Below, in pieces: positions 36,044 to 46,126 of a DNA stretch of 64,000 nucleotides. The stretch's first letter is position 1; every line of letters starts with the position of its first letter. A program made the position numbers and the translations under genes. The stretch lies in the NCBI GenBank assembly GCA_030278955.1, contig JAOANR010000004.1:53137459-53201458 (forward strand), in the 5' to 3' direction. This stretch comes from Hygrophila difformis (lineage: Eukaryota > Streptophyta > Magnoliopsida > Lamiales > Acanthaceae). The notes below the pieces were generated by a model. That model was not told where the DNA came from. It ran no database searches and worked only from the letters and a program-made list of their open reading frames with translations.

Positions 36044-37248
36044 TCAGTCTCAGTTGGAGATGGCATCTTATATTATCATATAATAGGAATCTGTCTTTCT
36101 TACTGGGGTGTCTAATTTTCTTGTTCCAGCAAATGATGGCCTTGCAGCAACAGCTCTCTCAACTTACCAGGCAGCAACTACACATGTGAGTGAGAAAATA
36201 CTGTTGGAAACATATAGTATTGCTGATGGATTTGTTATGGCTTGATTTCGTTTTTCGTACTTAATTGGATCATATAACTGGTGATGTAGTTTTGGAAATT
36301 GGTGCCATTTTCTCCACTCGCTCTCACCTCTCAGTGTAGTTGTATTTTTAATCAGCCATGGATGACAGGATGACACATCCTAGCATTTAAATTCTGAAGT
36401 TCATATAATGGGTGTTTTTTAATTAGTTTGAAGTGGCATGGAATCTGTCTTTGATATTCATTCTCAAAAATGTGATTCATGTTATTTCCTGCTTTGACAT
36501 TTATCCTGCCAAATCTTTCAATGCTCCCATTTGGGCATGACCTTGCAGCATACTTTAGATTGCGAGGACAGGTTTATTAGCTGACTTCCACTCTAATATT
36601 ATTGAAACAATGATTGTGGGGTCTAAACATGAGATTATTTCCTGGATTTTCATTCAGTTTGTATGCTTTTGTTCAACATAGATGCTTTTCTTTGTTTTTG
36701 TTGTCTTGCTACTTTTTTCTAGAAGAGAATTGTATGACCTTTATGACCCTATGTATTGATACTGTTATTGCAGCTCAGGAGGAGCCGAGACTGGTCAGGC
36801 TAGAGGTATGAAGCTCCACTTGGGAATCACTTAACTTCATTGACACTAGAGGCTGCTTTGTCTAGATATTTACCAGTTAAATTGTCTGTATCTATCACAT
36901 GTCCTTTTCAATGTTTGTTTGCTAAATGCAGGTGCTGAAAATAATTTGAATCTGGACTTGCTGATGAGTATGTTTGGTGGACTCGGAGCTGGCGGCATTC
37001 CCAACACTCCTGATGGTGGGCATCCTCTTTTCTGTTCATCTACATTATCTAGCCGCATCTTTTTCTTGTTTTACTATTCTTTTCTTTTGTGTCTTGCAGT
37101 CCCCCCAGAAGAACTCTATGCAACCCAGCTAACGCAGCTGCAGGAGATGGGCTTCTATGATACTCAGGAGAATATCAGAGCACTCCGTGCTACATCAGGA
37201 AATGTTCATGCAGCTGTCGAACGGCTTTTGGGAAATCCTGGTCAATAG
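32413..37248 (+). CDS. DSK2: Ubiquitin-domain protein DSK2 (ubiquilin)
   Basis: Shuttle protein that carries ubiquitinated cargo to the proteasome (and in plants also to autophagy). Eight exons (32413-32638, 33817-34590, 35178-35383, 35467-35580, 36130-36185, 36774-36805, 36932-37015, 37100-37248) give 1641 nt, 546 residues, in phase throughout. Domains: N-terminal ubiquitin-like ([15 protein letters not shown] to [17 protein letters not shown], about 17-91). STI1/Hsp-binding repeats follow, rich in Asn-Pro and Met ([40 protein letters not shown]; second pair in exons 3-4). A C-terminal UBA ([20 protein letters not shown]) ends LLGNPGQ. It matches Arabidopsis DSK2a/b (At2g17190/At2g17200). 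Intron 1 carries a T21-G22 homopolymer junction. Confidence 0.95.
33535..33577. repeat. Poly-T/poly-G junction in DSK2 intron 1
   Basis: About 21 T followed by about 22 G. Other G or C runs occur at 42561 and 50728. Such runs are error-prone in sequencing, so exact lengths are uncertain. Confidence 0.8.
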
Positions 37249-38388
37249 ACAAATTTTGGGGGATATGAGCTGGGGTTATCTACCTATCATGATCATTGTG
37301 AAACTAGTTTTTAAGTCCGTCTACAGGCATACAACATTTAAGAGCGCCTTTACCATATTGAATGAAGTGTGTGAATAAAGAATGCATTCACTTCCCATGT
37401 CAGGACTGTAAACTTGCTGATGAAGATTTTCTTATTATGATGACGATGGCGATGATATTATTAAGCAAGCGCTCGCTTTGACCTATGCCTGTGTACATAC
37501 AGATGTTCCAAGGATATTGGGTCGAACGGTTTCCTATTTCTTTTGACATTGAAATGCAGACTTCATTTAGTTACTTGGTGTTGCAGCAATGTTGTCTGTG
37601 CTTGCGGGGATGTTTGAAGTGAGAGGAATGATATGGCAATCATTAGGACACAACCGTATTGTGATGACTGATGTTTGTCAGTAGCATATGCGATTATGCT
37701 GTGATTGCATATTGATAGGTTTGCTATTGTCCTTTGGTCGGAATCTTTGCTGCACCACTCTTGACTTGATGCTGAAGTTACTTGGGAGTAAAAATACAAC
37801 TTTTATGAACTTGATAAGCGTGGGTTGAATGCATGATTTGATCGTAGGACATTACTGTTAATGTGTTTTGTGCTGGTAATATTATCAATTATAATAGCAG
37901 CATAAAAGCTTGTTAATTTTCTTGAGTTACTGTTAAGCGTTACAAAATCAAAGTCATCTTGGGTGCATTGATAATGGTAGATGACAACTACATGGTAATC
38001 TTGTTACATGTAGTCCGTACCAAATTTATGAACAAATTTGAAGGCCAAACCGAAATTCAAATTCAAATTCAAACTCAAAGGGACCTTCTTGATGTTTAAA
38101 CTGTAGTCATAATTTTATTCCTTGGATATTCCCATTGGTAACTATCCCGACGTTTTGGCCAAGAAGGGTGCAATGGAAAATGATTTTGAATGTTAATAAC
38201 AGTTTGGATAATACATACACCATTTATAAAAACAAAACATTTTAGTTAGAAAGGGAATGTGAGTGCTGACTCCTAAGTTTATTTTATTATGAAGAGGAGT
38301 CATACTAAGTTATCTCATATCCAAATTCCTTTACATTTTTATTTTTTATTTATTTATTTTTAATTTTGTGATACAAATATATATATTC
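37249..38388. other. DSK2 3' flank and intergenic
   Basis: DSK2 3' UTR with an AATAAAG-type signal near 37374. The rest is AT-rich without features that I recognise. Confidence 0.4.
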
Positions 38389-38404
38389 AATAATATTGTA
38401 GCGG

Positions 38405-38581
38405 TACCAACAGCAGTTGGCTTGAGTGGATGTGGCTCTAGTCGCTTAAGCAAGGTTTCGGGTTCGAGCTTTGTGTATGAAAAAACTGCTTTGGGAGAGG
38501 CGCCCTTAATTGCCCTTGCAGATCCTCGAGGTATTAGTCTTAGGTCCAATGTGGCCTGGGATATCCGGTTTCACAAAAAAA
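38405..38581 (+). mobile_element. tRNA-derived SINE, plus strand, with 16-bp duplication (SINE-4)
   Basis: A-box-like GGCTTGAGTGGATG, B-box-like TTCGGGTTCGAGCTTTG about 45 nt later, then a body of about 100 bp and an A-tail (CACAAAAAAAAA). It is flanked by AATAATATTGTAGCGG at 38389-38404 and 38582-38597. It is a different family from SINE-1/2/3, judging by the body. Confidence 0.85.
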
Positions 38582-38597
38582 AATAATATTGTAGCGG

Positions 38598-39266
38598 CAA
38601 CCGACCAGAACACGACAACGTGCGCATTGCATATTTTCTCCTGTTTATAAATTTAGTATTGTACATATGTAATAATGAAAATATATATTAATCAATTTCA
38701 TTGATCTTTTCTTATAGTTTAATTTTGTAAATGTTTACTCGTTCTGTACAGTTTAGAGCTTGTTTATTTAAATATTACTAGTATATCTATTTTTGGTTTT
38801 GGAATTAAAAAATTGATCCAAAACTCAACTGCCAGTAATTAAGTGGATAAAGTGAAGACCTGGACACATACTACACATGGTAGAAGGTGTGAAGAAAATG
38901 GTGATTAGATGTAGATGGATAAAGTGAGTCAGTTAGTTGGAGTTAAAAACTAAAGGAGATGAGTAGTAGGATGCTAGGATCCATTAACTGAAGTGAAAAG
39001 ATATACTCCAGCATGCAGTGTACACTTCTATCTATTTTATTACACTCCCAGTATTGTTTTATGTTAATGAACTAGTGGATGATCCATTCATTACAGGATA
39101 GAACTTAATAACTGCCAAATCCATAACCGCAGACACGCAGCAATGCCATTCGTAACCGCCTCTTCTTCCTCACCACTTTCATTCCATGGGAGTTTTCTAT
39201 ATATATTCCACATCCCCCCTTCTCATTCCTCTTTCGCTTTCTCTCATTTTGAATTCCTACCTATCC
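38598..39266. other. Promoter region of the DAZ-like gene
   Basis: AT-rich upstream region. A TATATATT motif lies at about 39197-39204, some 65 bp before the chosen start. No other feature recognised. Confidence 0.35.
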
Positions 39267-40256
39267 ATGGATCATCATCATAATCATCATTACGTCCCTA
39301 TGCCCTTCACCACCCACCCCAAGAAGAAGCCCAAACCCAACAAGCCCCCCCGCAAGCTCATCATCAGTCCTCCCCCCTTGCACTTGCAGCAGCAGGATCA
39401 TCCAAACTCCAATGGCATTGCCCGTCCCTGCACCGAATGCGGCAAGAAATTCTCCTCCTGGAAAGCCCTCTTCGGCCACATGCGCTGCCACCCCGAGCGC
39501 CAATGGCGCGGCATCAATCCCCCTCCCAATTTCCTCCGCCCTGCTAACCCCCCCAACATCATCATTACCAATGATGATCACGACGAGGACGAGGTTGTCT
39601 CCTCTCTTTTGATGTTGGCCAATGGCCCTCCTCTTACTCCCACCCCCGACTTCCCCTGCCACTCCCCCACCACCGCCACTCCTCACCACGTCCCCCAATT
39701 AGGCCTGGCTTTGAATTTAGGTTTAGGAACTGGAACCGGAACCGGAACAACCGACCCCAATTACTGTTCCCACATTTCTTCTCACGTTGATTCTGCAGGC
39801 CGTTTCGAGTGTGCAGGTTGCAAGAAAGTGTTCGGTTCTCACCAGGCGCTCGGTGGCCACCGTGCCAGCCACAAGAACGTCAAGGGCTGCTTTGCCATCA
39901 CCAAGAAACCACCCTCAGAAGTCCAAGACAATGCTGCTGCTGCCGCCGCCGCCGGAGGTGACCATCACCACTGTAATTTTGGCGATCACAACTGTAACAA
40001 TAACAACAATAATGTGACGAATGTGCACAAATGCAGCACATGCTTGAGGGTCTTCTCGAGCGGGCAGGCTTTGGGGGGTCACATGAGGTGCCATTGGGAG
40101 AGAAAACTGGATTCCGAACAAGATCACTCCTTGAACATGAATATGCCTCCCATTTACCGCGCCTTCGACCTCAATTTGCCCGCCTCAATCCACGACGATG
40201 GGGACGACAGCATTCGCGCTTGTGGCGATACTTTGGATTTAAGGTTAGGAGTTTGA
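39267..40256 (+). CDS. C2H2 zinc-finger repressor, DAZ1/DAZ2 (ZAT2/ZAT3) type
   Basis: Intronless gene, 329 residues from the ATG at 39267 (MDHHHNHH). The frame extends 27 codons upstream, but that part is hydrophobic leader sequence unlike the family. Three C2H2 fingers: C55-H75 with the variant KALFGHMRCH helix followed by ERQWRGINPP, C182-H202 (SHQALGGHRASH) and C256-H276 (SGQALGGHMRCH). QALGGH is the plant-specific DNA-contact motif. Two EAR-like repression motifs close the protein: DLNLP at 301-305 and LDLRL at 323-327. The finger layout and ERQWRGINPP are those of Arabidopsis DAZ1/DAZ2 (At2g17180/At4g35280), which act downstream of DUO1 in sperm-cell formation through TOPLESS. Orthology is supported by neighbouring DSK2. 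Function here is inferred. Confidence 0.85.
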   Translation: MDHHHNHHYVPMPFTTHPKKKPKPNKPPRKLIISPPPLHLQQQDHPNSNGIARPCTECGKKFSSWKALFGHMRCHPERQWRGINPPPNFLRPANPPNIIITNDDHDEDEVVSSLLMLANGPPLTPTPDFPCHSPTTATPHHVPQLGLALNLGLGTGTGTGTTDPNYCSHISSHVDSAGRFECAGCKKVFGSHQALGGHRASHKNVKGCFAITKKPPSEVQDNAAAAAAAGGDHHHCNFGDHNCNNNNNNVTNVHKCSTCLRVFSSGQALGGHMRCHWERKLDSEQDHSLNMNMPPIYRAFDLNLPASIHDDGDDSIRACGDTLDLRLGV

Positions 40257-40828
40257 ATTCAAACCGTGTGTCTCCTCTTGTCAGCACATATTGTATATAA
40301 CAATATATGGGTATTAATTAATACCTTAGAAGATGCATATATAAGCACAGACTCTAGTACGTGCAGTATAAGATCGATCATTAGTCTTTGTATTCTTGTT
40401 GTAAGTTGCTTCATCCCCAAATTTGGGGAGTGATGTATGTAAAAAGATTTGGTTGTTGATTGTATTACTATTCTATTATTATTACACTAGTTTGCAATTG
40501 TGTTTAATGAATGTGTAGACATAAACTAGGTCCTGATCAAAAGCCACAGATACATACAACTGCTGAAGTACACAGATTCTCTGAGTTCTCACCCAATATG
40601 ATCAAAAAAATCTCCTTAATTTACAACACACCATTACTATTACTATTACTATTACAAGCAGCTTTAAGAGTCATTTCATCTCGAAAAATTTGCAAACCAG
40701 TACATGTAATGCAATAATGCATGTATCCTAGAGAATATACTTGCACTAATATGTATATATATATAGGCATGTATGTATGCTCAAGAACTTGCCTTTTGCA
40801 ATAAACTTTTGGATGGAATTAAAAAAAG
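40257..40828. other. Convergent 3' flanks of the DAZ-like and kinase genes
   Basis: 3' untranslated sequences of two tail-to-tail genes, with a short ATTACT microsatellite at about 40630-40652. Nothing else seen. Confidence 0.4.
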
Positions 40829-42868
40829 TTATGTGCGATGTGGAAGAGGATAGGATTGGTTTACTTGGTTCCTTGGATGCAGGGGAGATCGATGCTGCAG
40901 CGGTTGATGGTTCTGCCGTTGCTGCACCTGTTGTCCTGTTCTGTTTGCTGCTCGTTGGCCAGATCGCGCAGCCCTGGGCTCTCTAGGCCTCTCATTAGCA
41001 GAATCAATTCTTTCCAGCGTCTCAACGATTTCTTGCATGGACGGCCTGTTCCTCTGTTCTTTCTCGAGACAGTTGAGAGCCAGTTCTGCTATTTGTATTG
41101 CGGATCTAGAAGGATATCGCCCTTCCAAATGCGAATCCATTATTTTCTTTAACTTCCTCCTGTCAGACAGATGCGGCTTAATCCATTCAGTCAACTGATG
41201 CTGTCCGGATGGGCGGTTTGTGTCGAGTGCACGCAGTGCAGTCAACATTTCCACCAGAACGACTCCAAAACCATAGACGTCGCTCTTCACATACAAGTGC
41301 CCTACAAAGATAGAGATGCATCACAAAATTAGTACTGCTATTTTTCATTACACTTTGCAAAAATTTTGTTACATATAAGTAGGTATCTAGCAGATGATTT
41401 TTACCTGTGGCAACATACTCTGGGGCAGCATAACCGTGTGTGCCCATCACCTGCGTCGTCACGTGGGATTTACTGGCCGTTGGACCCAACTTTGCCAGGC
41501 CGAAATCAGATAACTTAGCATGGTAGGACTGTGATAAAAAAACACCAGAAACCAAGGCATTAGTACACAGTCAGATCACTTGACATCCCTTCAAAAACTG
41601 AATAAAGACACAGGATTATGCAATAATATAAATTACCCCATCAAGCAAGATGTTGGAAGCCTTGAAATCTCTATATATAACCTTGTTATCCAAAGAGTGC
41701 AAGAATGCAAGACCCCGAGCTGCACCAAGCAATATCTTGAGCCTGATCTCCCATGAAAGTGGCTGCACAGCAGAGCCCCCTGCACAACACCATCGGAAAA
41801 CATAATATGTATATTACTAGTACAACCTTAATTAGATAATGCAGCAAGAATATAAACCACTTACGCCCAAAGAGATGGTTTTCTAAGCTGCCTTTTTGCA
41901 TAAACTCGTAGACGAGCAGCAGCTCCGGACCCTCCAAACAGTAGCCCAACAGCTTAACCAGATTGGGATGAGAAAGTCCCCCGAGAAAATTCACCTCAGA
42001 CTGCAAGGAAACAACAGGATTATTATTAGGAACATCACATCCATGTAATAATAGGAAGAGAATTAGGTATAGAAGTAGTAGTAGTAGTAGTAGCAGTACA
42101 TGCCACTCTTGATATCCCTGCAGACTTTCAGAACTCAATCGCTTAACAGCAATGAGGGTTCCTCCTCCTCCTCCATGGCTGCTTCCATTTTTGCCGGCGT
42201 CGAGCCATCCTTTGTAGACTTTCCCGAATCCGCCCTCCCCGAGGACGGTGTCGCTCCTGAAGTTCCTTGTGGCGACTTTGAGTTCGGAATATGTGAAGAT
42301 TCTCAAATTGGGATGGGGCAACATCGTCTGCCCAGCTGGAATTGATTCATCAATGCTTGATCCCGTCGCCGCCGAGAATCGGCTTGTGCCGGAGATGTTG
42401 CTGCTGTTGATTGATGATGATGTGGCATTCGTCGTCTGCGAGATGCCCCCTGCCCCTGCCAACGCCCAACGTGCACGATAATTAATTTTAAGAAAAAAAA
42501 ATATATATACTACCATGTCACAGCCTCAAAAAGTCTTCTTGTGCGTCAAATTATCACATTTCGCCCCCCCCCCCCCCCCCAACTAAAATAAGAAGCGTCT
42601 CTAATTGAAAGGATACACCGGATTGAATTCATTGATATATACTACTAGTACTTTCTATCACACAGAAAAGTGTGAGAAAATCGGACAGGAAGATCAGCAA
42701 GAAAAATAAATATTTCATGTATATAACAAATACTACTCCATAAGCTTATGAAGGTGAAGGTGAAGGTGGAGGTGGAGGTGGTGTGTTATGTATACCTGAA
42801 GTGAAGTGGGTGTTGGAGGGAGGGCTTTGCTCGACGGCGGCGGAGGAGAGGCTGAAGCAAGTTCCCAT
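40829..42868 (-). CDS. Receptor-like cytoplasmic kinase, subfamily VII (PBL-like)
   Basis: Membrane-anchored Ser/Thr kinase of the PBS1/BIK1-like group that relays signals from receptor kinases. Six exons (42796-42868, 42100-42455, 41865-42000, 41637-41779, 41405-41528, 40829-41301) give 1305 nt, 434 residues, in phase. The start MGTCFS supplies Gly2 for myristoylation and Cys4 for palmitoylation. I chose it over an upstream in-frame-free ATG at 42981. Kinase motifs: [11 protein letters not shown] (from residue 96), IAVKRL, the subfamily-typical [13 protein letters not shown] catalytic loop, [21 protein letters not shown] and [14 protein letters not shown]. The C-terminal tail is Arg/Gln/His-rich. 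It resembles Arabidopsis At2g17220, consistent with local synteny. Confidence 0.92.
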
Positions 42869-43274
42869 GAGAAGTGGTCACCGGCGGCGTGTGATTGGAA
42901 TTGATGATGGGAATTGGGAAGCGAATTTTGCATGGAAATTGAACAGAGTTTAATTTGTCCAAAGAGGCAAGAGGAAACCAAAAATTAGAATTCCATGGAA
43001 TGAAAAATCTGATGTCCCAAAGGAGAAAAAGGAGAGAGAGGGGACTGGGGAGGGATTAAGGTAGGAAGAAAGCAAAGTCAAGTCAAATAGCGTGTCTATA
43101 GAAAATTTGAAGGGGATTGCCGAATGCCGACCCCAAACCCCTCCTCGCCGTGGTCACAGTCAACGGATCGGATGCCAATTTCTTCAACTCCGGCCGGCCC
43201 CATCAATATTTTTGTACTCCTTATAAATAAAGCAAGGCATGCAAATTGGAAAACGAAAATGGCAATAAATAGTA
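42869..43274. other. Kinase gene 5' leader and promoter
   Basis: Upstream region of the RLCK gene, GA-rich near 43020-43060. No clear TATA box or further gene. Confidence 0.35.
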
Positions 43275-43655
43275 CTCCCTTCCCTTCGTCCCACTAATAC
43301 TGTCTCATTTCTTTTGGGCACGGTGGTATTTTATGTTCGAATAATTAGTATTTAATGTGGGGTATATTAGTATTTAAAGTATAGTTAAATTAGTAATTTA
43401 TGTGATTTGATTGTAATGTATTTGAATTTTTAATTAATTTATTTATGTATGATATAATAGTTGTGTGTTTAAAATTTTAATATATTTATTTATTTTTTGG
43501 TAAGAATATATTTATATTTGAATATATTTATTTATTAATGTGATGTAGTGGTAGTGAGTTTAGTAATTAAAATATGTAATTATTTCCTAAAAGGGAAATG
43601 TAAATTGTAATGGGACGAAAAAAAAAATGGGACGGAATTAGTGGGACGGAGAGAG
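43275..43655. mobile_element. Stowaway-like MITE, 381 bp
   Basis: Ends CTCCCTTCCCTTCGTCCCAC and the inverted GTGGGACGGAGAGAG, between TA (43273-43274 and 43656-43657). The inside shares TTTTGGGCACGGT with the other Stowaway copies and CACTAAT with the one at 12136. Confidence 0.75.
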
Positions 43656-43807
43656 TAGTATTTTTCTTTTAAAATAAAAAAAATAAAAAGAACCACCTGA
43701 ATTTCAACTTCTTAAAATTCACAAAGGGGTCCAACTGTAATAATTCGAAAAAGAGTGGCCTCACCGCCATTTTCGATCCAAACAATGAAACTGTGGAAGA
43801 CATCATG

Positions 43808-44102
43808 TGTAACACCGCCATTTTCGGGGCTACGGAAAAAAAAAAAGGGTATTACTCTAGATGTTGCCGGCTCCGGAGTGAAGACTGATCCCACAAATCA
43901 ACATGAGCTCTTTTCAGTGCGCTTTGGCCTCACTTACGCAAACTCTGAGAGACTTCCCAGTAGGTCACCCATCCTAAAATTATCCCAAGGCAAACACGCT
44001 TAACTTTGGAGTTCTTACAGGATGATTACCAATAAAGAAAGATACCTTGTTGGTATGAGTATCTTATTTCACTTCATTTAAGCTATTCTTCGGGGTATTA
44101 CA
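43808..44102 (-). mobile_element. Cassandra TRIM solo LTR (carries 5S rRNA-like promoter)
   Basis: A 295-bp LTR. Read on the minus strand it begins TGTAATACCCCGAAGAATAG and ends CGGTGTTACA, with the 5-bp duplication TCATG (43803-43807, 44103-44107). Its minus strand holds a 5S rRNA-like stretch (43951-44012): AAAGTTAAGCGTG, TTAGGATGGGTGACC and CTGGGAAGTC, the internal polymerase III promoter boxes. The preceding text ACTCATACCAACAAGGTATC is that of Cassandra LTRs as I know them. There is no second LTR or internal region, so it is a solo LTR left by recombination. Confidence 0.85.
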
Positions 44103-44111
44103 TCATGAGTT

Positions 44112-45005
44112 TTTTGGTAAACATTGACATATATGTGTCGGCAAAGATGTGTGGGAGCCCAAACGATACAAATTTACAAAGGGATGATAAAGGGGAGGGA
44201 TAAGAGCCGAGTGGGAATCGAACCCCCAACCTATGGTTGGAAGACATGGAATATGATCAGTGGCGAAACTAGACTCTGAAAGATGGGAGGACCCAAATAT
44301 GGTCGCAGAACCCAAACATTATATAGAAGCTATTAAAATAAATAAATCGGTTCGGGTTTGAATCAGTTCGATTCGGGGTTGGCTTAAGCTCGACTAATTA
44401 ATTTTTCTAACACATTTTAATTACGCCAAAAACATGGTAAGCTCGATTAATTTAATAATTTAAAATTATACATAATTTTACTAGATAATTTGCTAAATAT
44501 TTTTATATGAATATATTAAATTGTTTAATGAGTTTATAAAATGAGTTGGCGTTATCAAATTTAAAATTGTATGTAACCAAAAAAATTTAAAATTGTCATT
44601 TAAAATTGAATATAAGCTCAACTCGATTGTTTAAATTTAACGAACACTTATAAAATTATTTAAGAATAATAATCCAAATTACAATATATCACCACTAAAA
44701 GGATAAAGTGGTATCATAATTTTATAAATAAAAAGTAAAAAAAATAAAAAGAATTTTATACATGATTCTAGTCCATCTAAACAAATTCTAAACACAATTA
44801 AGGTGGGACTCGAACTATGAATCCCTATCAATTAATGTGCTTAATTACTAAAGAAAATAATAATAAAAAAATGTTATTTAGAAGAAGAGGGGTTGCAAAT
44901 TTATACCTAAAATCATAATATTTTTATTTATGGAGAGGCCCAAGCACTCCCCTATATGGTGGTTTCGCCTCTGAATATTGACCACTTGGGTCAAGTCTTA
45001 TTCCC
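44112..45005 (-). mobile_element. SINE-3 (same family as SINE-2), split by a nested element
   Basis: The 16-bp duplication TATTACATCATGAGTT flanks it at 44096-44111 and 45006-45021. On the minus strand it shows an A box (TTGACCCAAGTGGTC), then after the nested insert a B box (GGGGGTTCGATTCCCAC), then the body shared with 11530-11699 and a short A-run. The target duplication includes the last 7 bp of the Cassandra LTR, so the SINE came later. Confidence 0.85.
44258..44973. mobile_element. hAT-like non-autonomous element nested in SINE-3, 716 bp
   Basis: TIRs CAGTGGCGAAAC and GTTTCGCCTCTG (11 of 12 paired) bound an AT-rich interior without an ORF. The adjoining 8 bp are AATATGAT and AATATTGA, an imperfect duplication consistent with an older 8-bp hAT target site. 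Removing it restores a continuous SINE. Confidence 0.65.
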
Positions 45006-45520
45006 TATTACATCATGAGTTGAACAACACATACATACACTGGCGATGGTGGTCGTCGAATTTCATATGTACTCCTATTTTACATAATAATCCATACATA
45101 ACCAGGTGAAATATAGTAATTCAAAAACAGTAAAATAAGTTGAAAACTGTTTCATGGAAAACGAAAAACTTGTCATTGAGGTAATTGGAATTGAGAAAAG
45201 AGTGATACAATAACACAAAAAAACAAAGTAAATGGGTCCGTCCAGCTGGTTTAATTTGCTACTTGGTCAGAACTCACTCCGTACACAAATTAAATACTCC
45301 GAACCTATAAAACAAAAACTTAATATGAAAGGGGGATGGAATATTTATATATGTCCATTATTCAAAAGGGCGGGTTGAAAAATCGGAAAAACCTATACAT
45401 GGCAGCTGCAGCTACTAGCAAACATAACTTGTAATTGAGCTTGTTAGGGTGTTATGTTCATACTTGTGCACTAGATGGTAAATTTTTTATGTATGTATCT
45501 TTGATTTGAATAAATGAATA

Positions 45521-45539
45521 CTACTACTACTACTACTAC

Positions 45540-45576
<37 letters not shown>
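45521..45576. repeat. Compound (ACT)n(AAT)n microsatellite
   Basis: TACTACTACT... passing into AATAATAAT..., ending about 25 bp before the Copia-3 target site. Confidence 0.9.
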
Positions 45577-45577
<1 letters not shown>

Positions 45578-45602
45578 TGTTTGTGTACTAGACTAGCTAG
45601 AG

Positions 45603-46098
45603 TGTTGTGTTATATGCCTCAAATTCTTTGTGGGATGCAGCAAGGGACAAAGCCCTTAGTCATGGGCATGAGCAAGGCTTTTGTTGAAGGTTGTAAAATG
45701 CAGCAAGGGACTAAGCCCTTAGTCATGGTCATGCCTAAAGCTATTATGGAAGGCTGGAAAATGCTAAATTTAGTAAATGGGTGGTTTTATTTTTGAGAGC
45801 AGTTTTAATTAAAAGGGAGCAGATTTGATATCTGATTTTTGATACGGTTTTTCCTCTCTTCTGCTCATTCCTCTTCTCTTCCAGATTTGCATCTTTTCCT
45901 TTTGCTGTAAAATCAATTTGAGTGCATCTTTGAGAGATTTGATTTGTAATTTGTACTCTCTATTCGGTTCTTAGTGAAGATCTTCGTCGTCCGTGGTTTT
46001 TCCCACTTTGGGTTTTCCACGTAAATCTTGTGTCTTAATTTATTTATTTTTCGTTCCGTTCTTCAATTTCATATCAAAGATCCATAAATTTCCTAACA
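45603..46098 (+). repeat. Copia-3 left LTR with two 63-bp tandem units
   Basis: TGTTGTG...CCTAACA. Units 45635-45697 and 45698-45760, each starting ATGCAGCAAGGGAC, are direct tandem repeats of 63 bp in the presumed U3 region, resembling the repeated enhancer boxes of Tnt1-type LTRs in position. They also preserve a reading frame (21 codons each). Confidence 0.9.
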
Positions 46099-46100
46099 AG

Positions 46101-46112
46101 TGGTATCAGAGC
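46101..46112 (+). other. Copia-3 primer-binding site (initiator tRNA-Met)
   Basis: TGGTATCAGAGC is the standard complement of the 3' end of plant initiator tRNA-Met. It lies directly downstream of the left LTR. Confidence 0.95.
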
Positions 46113-46126
46113 ATATACAATTGAAG

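Noticed and set aside
39186..39266. 27-codon N-terminal extension of the DAZ-like protein
   Set aside because: Hydrophobic and overlaps the TATATATT promoter motif; the MDHHHNHH start fits a nuclear C2H2 protein better.
39261..39698. 145-codon minus-strand frame over the zinc-finger gene
   Set aside because: Gly/Val-rich reverse of Pro/His-rich coding sequence; an antisense artefact.
43951..44012. A 5S rRNA gene
   Set aside because: Only the middle and 3' promoter part of 5S is present and it lies inside a Cassandra LTR with TSD; it is a retrotransposon promoter, not an rRNA gene.
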